Assembly (NCBI RefSeq): GCF_004745635.1
Contig: NZ_SRLB01000022.1
Location: 1 to 64,000 of the forward strand
Reading direction: 5' to 3'
DNA length: 64,000 nucleotides
Source of the DNA: Methylobacterium nonmethylotrophicum
GTDB taxonomy: Bacteria > Pseudomonadota > Alphaproteobacteria > Rhizobiales > Beijerinckiaceae
This document shows positions 58,852 through 64,000 of the stretch, piece by piece; the first letter of the stretch is position 1; every line of letters begins with the position of its first letter. Below the pieces are notes generated by a model. That model did not search any database, was not told the origin of the DNA, and was given only the letters and a program-made list of their open reading frames with translations. A program made the position numbers and the translations under genes.

Positions 58852-60549
58852 ATGGCAAACTCAGCCGCAATCGGGTCAGCCGGCGATGCCGCGCGCCCGA
58901 TGACGCGGGAGGAGAAGAAGGTCATCCTGGCCTCCTCCCTCGGTACCGTGTTCGAGTGGTACGACTTCTACCTCTACGGCTCGCTCGCCGGCATCATCGG
59001 CGCGCAGTTCTTCTCGTCCTACCCGCCGGCGACCCGCGACATCTTCGCCCTGCTCGCCTTCGCGGCGGGCTTCCTGGTGCGGCCGTTCGGCGCCCTGGTG
59101 TTCGGGCGGGTCGGCGACATCGTCGGGCGCAAGTACACCTTCCTGGTCACCATCCTGCTGATGGGCCTGTCGACCTTCATCGTCGGCATCCTGCCCAACG
59201 CCAACCAGATCGGCATCGCGGCGCCGATCATCCTGATCGTGCTGCGGCTCGCGCAGGGCCTGGCGCTCGGCGGCGAGTACGGGGGCGCGGCGACCTATGT
59301 GGCCGAGCACGCGCCGCACGGCCGGCGCGGCTTCTACACCAGCTGGATCCAGACCACGGCGACGCTGGGCCTGTTCCTGTCGCTGATCGTGATCCTGACG
59401 GTGCGGACCGTCACCGGCGAGGCCGCCTTCGCCGAGTGGGGCTGGCGCATCCCGTTCCTGGTCTCGGTGCTGCTGCTCGGCATCTCGCTGTGGATCCGGC
59501 TGCAGCTCAACGAGTCGCCGGCCTTCCAGCGCATGAAGGACGAGGGCAAGACCTCGAAGGCGCCCCTCACCGAGGCCTTCGGCCAGTGGAGCAACGCCAA
59601 GATCGCGCTCATCGCGCTGCTCGGCCTCGTCGCCGGCCAGGGCGTGGTCTGGTACACGGGCCAGTTCTACGCCCTGTTCTTCCTGCAATCGATCCTGAAG
59701 GTCGACGGCTACACCGCCAACCTCCTGATCGCCTGGGCGCTGCTGCTCGGCACCGGCTTCTTCGTGGTGTTCGGCTGGCTCTCGGACAAGATCGGCCGCA
59801 AGCCGATCATCCTGGCCGGCTGCCTGATCGCGGCGCTCAGCTTCTTCCCGGTGTTCAAGCAGATCACCACCCTGGCGAACCCCGCCCTCGAGAAGGCGAT
59901 CGAGAACGTCAAGGTGACCGTGGTGGCCGATCCGGTCCAGTGCGGCAACCTGTTCAACCCCGTCGGCACACGGGTGTTCTCGGCGCCCTGCGACCTCGCC
60001 CGCGACTACCTCGCCAAGTCGTCGGTGCGCTACGCGACGGAGGCCGGTCCCGCCGGCCAGCCGACGGTGGTGCGGATCAACGGCACCGAGGTCCCGTTCG
60101 CGGCGGGCACACCCGCGGCGGAGTTCAACAAGGCCGCGACGGCCGCGCTCCAGGCCGCCGGCTACCCGAAGGCCGGCGACGCCCAGGTGGTGAAGATGTC
60201 GAACCCCTTCGACATCTTCCGGCCGCAGGTGGCCGGCGTGATCGGGCTGCTGTTCGTCCTAGTGCTGTTCGTCACGATGGTCTACGGCCCGATCGCCGCG
60301 GCCCTGGTCGAGCTCTTCCCGACCCGGATCCGCTACACCTCGATGTCCCTGCCCTACCATATCGGCAACGGCTGGTTCGGCGGCCTCCTGCCCGCCACCG
60401 CCTTCGCGATGGTGGCCCAGACCGGCGACATCTATTACGGCCTCTGGTACCCGATCGTCATCGCGCTGATGACCTTCGTGCTCGGCCTGCTCTTCGTGCC
60501 CGAGACCAAGGACCGGGACATCTTCGACGAGCGCGACACCGCGCACTGA
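58852..60549 (+). CDS. MFS transporter, metabolite:H+ symporter type
   Basis: This 565-residue protein has twelve hydrophobic segments and MHS-family marks: SSLGTVFEWYDFYLYGSLAG at the first span, FGRVGDIVGRKYTF between spans 2 and 3, GLALGGEYGGAATYVAEHAP, and SDKIGRKPII. It probably takes up an organic acid or similar metabolite. Relative to classic members it carries a roughly 115-residue extracytoplasmic insert between the last span pairs (about 345-460, with two cysteines), which I have seen in other alphaproteobacterial homologues. The ribosome site AAGGAGG is very strong. A terminator follows. Confidence 0.9.
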   Translation: MANSAAIGSAGDAARPMTREEKKVILASSLGTVFEWYDFYLYGSLAGIIGAQFFSSYPPATRDIFALLAFAAGFLVRPFGALVFGRVGDIVGRKYTFLVTILLMGLSTFIVGILPNANQIGIAAPIILIVLRLAQGLALGGEYGGAATYVAEHAPHGRRGFYTSWIQTTATLGLFLSLIVILTVRTVTGEAAFAEWGWRIPFLVSVLLLGISLWIRLQLNESPAFQRMKDEGKTSKAPLTEAFGQWSNAKIALIALLGLVAGQGVVWYTGQFYALFFLQSILKVDGYTANLLIAWALLLGTGFFVVFGWLSDKIGRKPIILAGCLIAALSFFPVFKQITTLANPALEKAIENVKVTVVADPVQCGNLFNPVGTRVFSAPCDLARDYLAKSSVRYATEAGPAGQPTVVRINGTEVPFAAGTPAAEFNKAATAALQAAGYPKAGDAQVVKMSNPFDIFRPQVAGVIGLLFVLVLFVTMVYGPIAAALVELFPTRIRYTSMSLPYHIGNGWFGGLLPATAFAMVAQTGDIYYGLWYPIVIALMTFVLGLLFVPETKDRDIFDERDTAH

Positions 60550-60568
60550 GCTGACGAGGCTCCTTGAG

Positions 60569-60605
60569 GGGGCGCCCGCGGCGGATGTCGCGGGCGCCCC
60601 TTTTT
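60569..60605 (+). terminator. Intrinsic terminator after the MHS transporter
   Basis: A 12-bp perfect stem GGGGCGCCCGCG / CGCGGGCGCCCC (60569-60580 and 60589-60600) with an 8-base loop is followed directly by TTTTT. Confidence 0.93.
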
Positions 60606-60738
60606 CCGTTTCTCGAGGCCCCGCCCGTCCGCCGATCCCGGGTTCCGCCGCGCGACCCCGGCATGACGACGGGGGCGTCGATGCGGCCTTGTCGAGGACG
60701 AACCGCCGTCGATCCGGCGCCCATCCCGGCCCCAAACG

Positions 60739-60767
60739 GAAAAGGCCCGCCTCAACGAAGCGGGCCT
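60739..60767 (-). terminator. Intrinsic terminator of the small exported-protein gene
   Basis: Read on the minus strand, the stem GGCCCGC / GCGGGCC around TTCGTTGAG is followed by TTTTC. It lies 24 bp beyond the stop at 60791. Confidence 0.85.
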
Positions 60768-60790
60768 CCACATTCGTCCGGTCGGGAGCC

Positions 60791-61075
60791 TCAGCGGCAG
60801 GTCGTCACCCGCCGCACGATCCAGCCCTCGCCGTCGACGAAGAGGCGCTTGCGCGCGGTGGTGCACTGGGCGTCGTCGGCCTCCGCGGCGGTCGCGGTGA
60901 CACCGCCCGTGGCGGAAACGCTGGAGGTTGCGGTGACGTCGCGGGCCGTTCCGGTCCCGGCCTTCGGCGCCTTGTCGACCGCAGGCGCGGCGTGCCCGCC
61001 GAGCGGGGCGACGCCCGTGGCCAGGGTGGCCAGGAGGGCGAGCAGGGGCAGTCGGGCGCAGGGACGCGCACGCAT
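60791..61075 (-). CDS. Small exported protein, 94 aa
   Basis: A 94-residue protein with a signal peptide (LPLLALLATLATGVAPLGGH) and a short mature domain ending KRLFVDGEGWIVRRVTTCR. Two cysteines (DAQCTT and TTCR) could pair. Similar short exported proteins with a terminal VRRVTxCR-type strand recur in the group, with no known function. A terminator follows. Confidence 0.65.
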   Translation of the reverse strand: MRARPCARLPLLALLATLATGVAPLGGHAAPAVDKAPKAGTGTARDVTATSSVSATGGVTATAAEADDAQCTTARKRLFVDGEGWIVRRVTTCR

Positions 61076-61408
61076 GGTCGGTGATCCCATCGGTTGAGTG
61101 CCGAGCGGCAATGTCCGGCGAGGTGGCTCTGGACCGCTCTCTCTTGCCATGGATAAGTCGCGAGCGCCCGAAGAGTTGCGCCGCGCAAGCGTGTCCGTTG
61201 AAAAAACGGTAAACGTGCCTGTGCGACGCCGCGGTGACATTTCGCACGGCGTCGCCGGGATTGCGCGGGCGGCCTCGGAGCGGCGCTGACCCTGTATTCC
61301 GTCCCCGGGGGACTGTGACGTACCTCCAACGGGCTCAAGTCCGGATCGGTTCCTTCCGCAGGGTCCGTCCGGACCGGGCGCGCATCGACGTCGTGCGCTC
61401 GCGTGGCG
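61076..61408. other. Intergenic region between two minus-strand genes
   Basis: About 330 bp. It contains an AT-richer patch (61190-61220, GTTGAAAAAACGGTAAACG) likely to be the promoter of the small exported protein. Nothing else is recognised. Confidence 0.5.
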
Positions 61409-62638
61409 TCAGGCCGGGACCGCCCGCCCCTGCCCGGCCCGGCGCTGCACCAGCCACAGGCTGATGGCGACGTTGAGGAGGTTCCAGCCGACCCCGTTGG
61501 CGAAGGCCGCCGCATAGGAGCCGGTGAGGTCGAAGATCACCCCCGAGAGCCAGCCGCCGAGCGCCATCCCGAACAGGGTCGCCATGATGACGACACCGAC
61601 CCGGCCGCCGGCCTCGCTCGCCGGGAACAGCTCGCGCACGATGATCGCGTAGGCCGGCACGATGCCGCCCTGGAAGAGGCCGAACAGGGCCGAGATCACG
61701 TAGAGCGAGGTCAGCCCGTCGAAGGCGAGATAGAGGAGGAGCGCGACGCCCTGGAGCACCGAGCCGACGAGGAGCGTCGGCAGGCCGCCGATCCGGTCGG
61801 CCAGGAAGCCGGAGGCGATCCGGCTGACGATGCCGAAGCCGAGCATCAGGGACAGCATCTCGGCGCCGCGGGCGACGCCGTAGCCGAGGTCGCCGCAATA
61901 GGCGACGATGTGGACCTGCGGCATCGACATGGCCACGCAGCAGGCGAGCCCCGCGACCACGAGGAGGCCCTGGAGCAGGCTCGGCGGCAGGCCGAGCGTG
62001 CCGCCGCTCCCTGCGCGCCCGCCCCGCTCGACGGTCGCCACCGGCGGGCGCCGGCGCATCAGGAGGGCCAGCGGCAGCATCGTGGCGAGGCAGAACAGCC
62101 CGATGCCGAATTGCGTGGCGCGCCAGCCGAAGTCCGAGACCGCGTGCTGCACGAGCGGCGGCCACAGGGTGCCGGCGACGTAGTTGCCGGCGGCGCAGAC
62201 CGAGACCGCGATGCCGCGCCGGCGCGCGAACCACAGCGAGATGTCGGCCATCAGCGGCCCGAAGGCGGCGCTGGAGCCCAGCAAACCGATGAGGATCCCG
62301 TGCGCGAGGGCGAACTGCCACAGGCTGGTCGAGAGCGCGGTGGCGCCGTAGCCGAGGAAGAGGCAGATCCCGCCGAGCACCAGCGGCGCCAGGATGCCGA
62401 AGCGGTCGGCGAGCCGCCCCATCAGCACGCCCCCGAAGGCGAAGCCGACCATGGTGAGCGTGTAGGGCAAGGCGGCCGCGCCGCGGGCGGCGCCGAACTC
62501 CGCCTGCACGGCGGGCAGCACCACCACGACCGACCACATGCCGACGCCCCCGATGGTGGTCAGCAGCACGGAGACGACGAGGCGGCGCCAGGCGGCGGCG
62601 GAATCGAGCCCGTCGGCGGGCAGCGGGCTGGTCGGCAC
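61409..62638 (-). CDS. MFS transporter, monocarboxylate/oxalate-type
   Basis: This 409-residue protein has twelve membrane segments. It has SVLLTTIGGVGMWSVVVVLP at the first span, FAFGGVLMGRLADRFGIL between spans 2 and 3, and FLADRIGGLPTLL in the middle loop, as in the MFS group containing monocarboxylate and oxalate/formate transporters. GTG at 62638 with a GAGGACA site is the likely start, and the long upstream frame is arginine-rich and not protein-like. The substrate is unknown. Confidence 0.87.
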   Translation of the reverse strand: MPTSPLPADGLDSAAAWRRLVVSVLLTTIGGVGMWSVVVVLPAVQAEFGAARGAAALPYTLTMVGFAFGGVLMGRLADRFGILAPLVLGGICLFLGYGATALSTSLWQFALAHGILIGLLGSSAAFGPLMADISLWFARRRGIAVSVCAAGNYVAGTLWPPLVQHAVSDFGWRATQFGIGLFCLATMLPLALLMRRRPPVATVERGGRAGSGGTLGLPPSLLQGLLVVAGLACCVAMSMPQVHIVAYCGDLGYGVARGAEMLSLMLGFGIVSRIASGFLADRIGGLPTLLVGSVLQGVALLLYLAFDGLTSLYVISALFGLFQGGIVPAYAIIVRELFPASEAGGRVGVVIMATLFGMALGGWLSGVIFDLTGSYAAAFANGVGWNLLNVAISLWLVQRRAGQGRAVPA

Positions 62639-62855
62639 GGGCGTGTCCTCGAATCGTCTTCTGGCTTTGCCGGTGCTGTAGCAGCCGGGGCGGCGTCCGA
62701 GGAGCGATCCGGGTGCAACCCCCCTGCCCCGCTGCGCGGGGTGACGGCGTCGCTGCTCGTCATCACCGGTTCGACCCCTGCGGGATCGATGCGCCGTGTC
62801 CCGCATCGGCCGCGACATCACGGCGTCACGTGAGGACAGTGTCGAGTCCGGACGG

Positions 62856-63188
62856 TTATGCCGTCACGAACCTGGCGATGTGCTGCGGATTGTCATGGGA
62901 TATGTGCCAGACCGAGAGAATCGAGGGCCTGGTTCCGTTCGGTGTATCGATCGGCCCTTCGAACACGAGGTTTCGCCCGAAGGGAACGACGCGCTCGGAT
63001 CTGAAATGATCCGGTTTCGCGTGTCGCCACAAGGCCTGAGCCAGCTCGGTCGGCGCGTTCCGATCGAAGCCGTGCCCGAGGAAGAACTTCGCCTTCGCCG
63101 GCGCCGCCCCTTCCGGGTGCAGAAGGTAGCGGGTGAGTTTCGGGAAGGGGATGACGAAGTCCGGCGGTTTGGAGGAGCCGGCAGGTAC
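62856..63188 (-). pseudogene. DUF6883-like domain without a start codon
   Basis: On the minus strand, in the same frame as and immediately after the TAG of the DUF4926 gene, 110 codons encode a DUF6883-like domain (DFVIPFPKLTRYLLHPEG, then KAKFFLGHGF and RPSILSVWHISHDNPQHIAR). No ATG, GTG or TTG exists before the conserved part. The first codon after the stop is GTA, which could be a mutated GTG. It is therefore either a start-lost gene or the second half of a fusion broken by the amber codon. DUF4926 and DUF6883 genes commonly lie together. Confidence 0.7.
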
Positions 63189-63440
63189 CTATCCGGCTCG
63201 CCGGTACGAGCCGATCTGGTGCCGATAGACCGTTGCGAGAGCGTGCCTGGGCGCCTCGAACTCCACCCCGAACGCGACGGCATCACCGTAGACGGCCACG
63301 ATCGTTCCCGTCGCGCCGGCCGGTACCGTCTCGCCGTCGTCGCTCTGCGCGGGCGCCTTCAACGTCACCACGTCGAGTTCCGCGGGGCTGACGCGTGCCC
63401 GATCCTCGGCGGCGAAGGGGGTGAGGGCGGGTGCGGGCAT
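63189..63440 (-). CDS. DUF4926 domain protein
   Basis: This 83-residue protein has the DUF4926 pattern: a short SH3-like barrel with LDVVTLKAPAQSDDGETVPA, then ATGTIVAVYGDAVAFGVEFE. The family often accompanies DUF6883 genes in small loci of unknown role, sometimes beside toxin/immunity genes. ATG 63440 gives the family length. ATGs at 63518 and 63554 are also in frame. It ends TAG and runs straight into the DUF6883 fragment. Confidence 0.75.
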   Translation of the reverse strand: MPAPALTPFAAEDRARVSPAELDVVTLKAPAQSDDGETVPAGATGTIVAVYGDAVAFGVEFEAPRHALATVYRHQIGSYRRAG

Positions 63441-63578
63441 GACGGTGTCGCTGTGACTCTCGATACGGAAGGTAATCGTTTCGATCCGCGGAACAAGCGG
63501 CGCATCGGCGGAGGTCATACGGGACAGAGATCCGGCACGGATCGGCCCGGACATGTCTGCGGGGCAGCCCTGCGCTCC

Positions 63579-64000
63579 TCACCCCTCGGCGACCGCCCCG
63601 GGGTAGCGCGCCGCCAGGTCCCGGCGCATCGCCTCGGCCCAGTCGCGGCCGCGCTCGCCCTTGGGCGTCCGGATCGGCACCTCCGCCACCAGGCTCGCCG
63701 GCCGGCCGGAGAGGAGCAGCAGCCGGTCGGCCACCGCCAGGGCCTCGGGCACGTTGTGGGTCACCATCAGGACCGCCGCGCCGCGCGACGCCGCGCTGCC
63801 GAACACCGCGGCGCGCAAGGACGAAGCCGCCGCATCGTCGAGGGAGACGAAGGGCTCGTCGAGGACGAGGAGGCGGGGCGCCAGGGCGAGGGCGCGGGCA
63901 AGCGCCACCCGCCGGGCCATTCCCAGCGAGAGCGCCCGCGGGTAGCGCCCGCGCCACTCGGTCAGGCCGAGCTCGGCGAACAGCGCGTCGAGGGACTGGC
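63579..64000 (-). CDS. ABC transporter ATP-binding protein, partial
   Basis: The C-terminal 140 codons of an ABC ATPase whose start lies beyond the window. The signature motif reads LSLGM instead of LSGGQ, then ARRVALARALALAP, Walker B RLLVLDEPF, D-loop SLDD and H-loop VTHNVPEA. It resembles nitrate/sulfonate/taurine-type importer subunits, so permease and binding protein genes should lie to the right. The altered signature would probably weaken ATP hydrolysis but is seen in some members. Confidence 0.85.
   Translation of the reverse strand, partial: QSLDALFAELGLTEWRGRYPRALSLGMARRVALARALALAPRLLVLDEPFVSLDDAAASSLRAAVFGSAASRGAAVLMVTHNVPEALAVADRLLLLSGRPASLVAEVPIRTPKGERGRDWAEAMRRDLAARYPGAVAEG

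Overview
The window is a very GC-rich (roughly 70% or more) chromosomal segment that looks like Methylobacterium or a close relative in the Methylobacteriaceae. The evidence is a methylofuran/tetrahydromethanopterin-type cofactor cluster, an MxaD-like periplasmic protein, the ABC exporter set that accompanies PQQ-dependent alcohol dehydrogenases, and codon use strongly biased to G/C in third position. There are no rRNA genes, CRISPR arrays, prophages or intact insertion sequences.

Layout. 1-1,100: decayed sequence next to a tRNA-Thr(TGT). 1.1-2.5 kb: AraC-type regulator and a small protein. 2.5-8.0 kb (minus): seven-gene operon for a PQQ-associated ABC exporter (solute-binding protein, YVTN beta-propeller, cupredoxin-like protein, small exported protein, ATPase, permease, exported protein). 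8.4-12.6 kb (plus): C1-cofactor genes (DUF2380 protein, MfnB homologue, amino-acid-kinase-like protein, DHPS-like protein, DUF447 protein), closed by a terminator that is itself a repeat copy. 12.7-14.4 kb: MxaD-like protein and a second beta-propeller. 14.3-25.8 kb: housekeeping and envelope genes (BrnA-like antitoxin, ketopantoate reductase, ClC channel, Wzz/BY-kinase-like protein, SpeG, L,D-transpeptidase, an exported HExxH protein). 26.5-41.7 kb: SleB-like hydrolase, ArsR, a ModA-like protein, a nucleobase permease, many small Methylobacterium-type proteins, a Do-type protease, a degenerate peptide deformylase, an EamA exporter with a divergent TetR, and an HNH protein. 42-46 kb: chemoreceptor, then LemA and two TPM-domain proteins. 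46.5-50.6 kb: TadG-like pilus protein and a secreted beta-helix protein. 50.8-54.6 kb: MarR-GNAT regulator and a histidine kinase / KaiC-like ATPase / receiver operon. 55.2-57.3 kb: a lower-GC island with a membrane-anchored trypsin-fold protein lacking its catalytic serine, and a decayed IS481 transposase. 57.3-64 kb: thioesterase-TetR operon, two MFS transporters, a broken DUF4926/DUF6883 locus, and the end of an ABC ATPase gene.

How the genes fit together. The first 14 kb is a C1/alcohol-oxidation neighbourhood. The exporter operon and the MxaD/beta-propeller pair probably serve periplasmic quinoprotein dehydrogenases, while the plus-strand cofactor genes supply carriers for formaldehyde oxidation. 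The rest is ordinary core and accessory genome with local regulators, several of which have visible palindromic operators.

The most interesting signals are: (i) three enzyme-fold proteins that have lost key catalytic residues (deformylase-like, trypsin-like, BY-kinase-like); (ii) two dispersed palindromic repeat families, one with MITE-like ends and one that sits right at gene stops as a terminator; (iii) at least eleven short tandem duplications of 12-20 bp, mostly in multiples of three inside genes; (iv) a candidate structured RNA ending in an intrinsic terminator at about 31.7-31.8 kb; (v) the KaiC-centred signalling operon.
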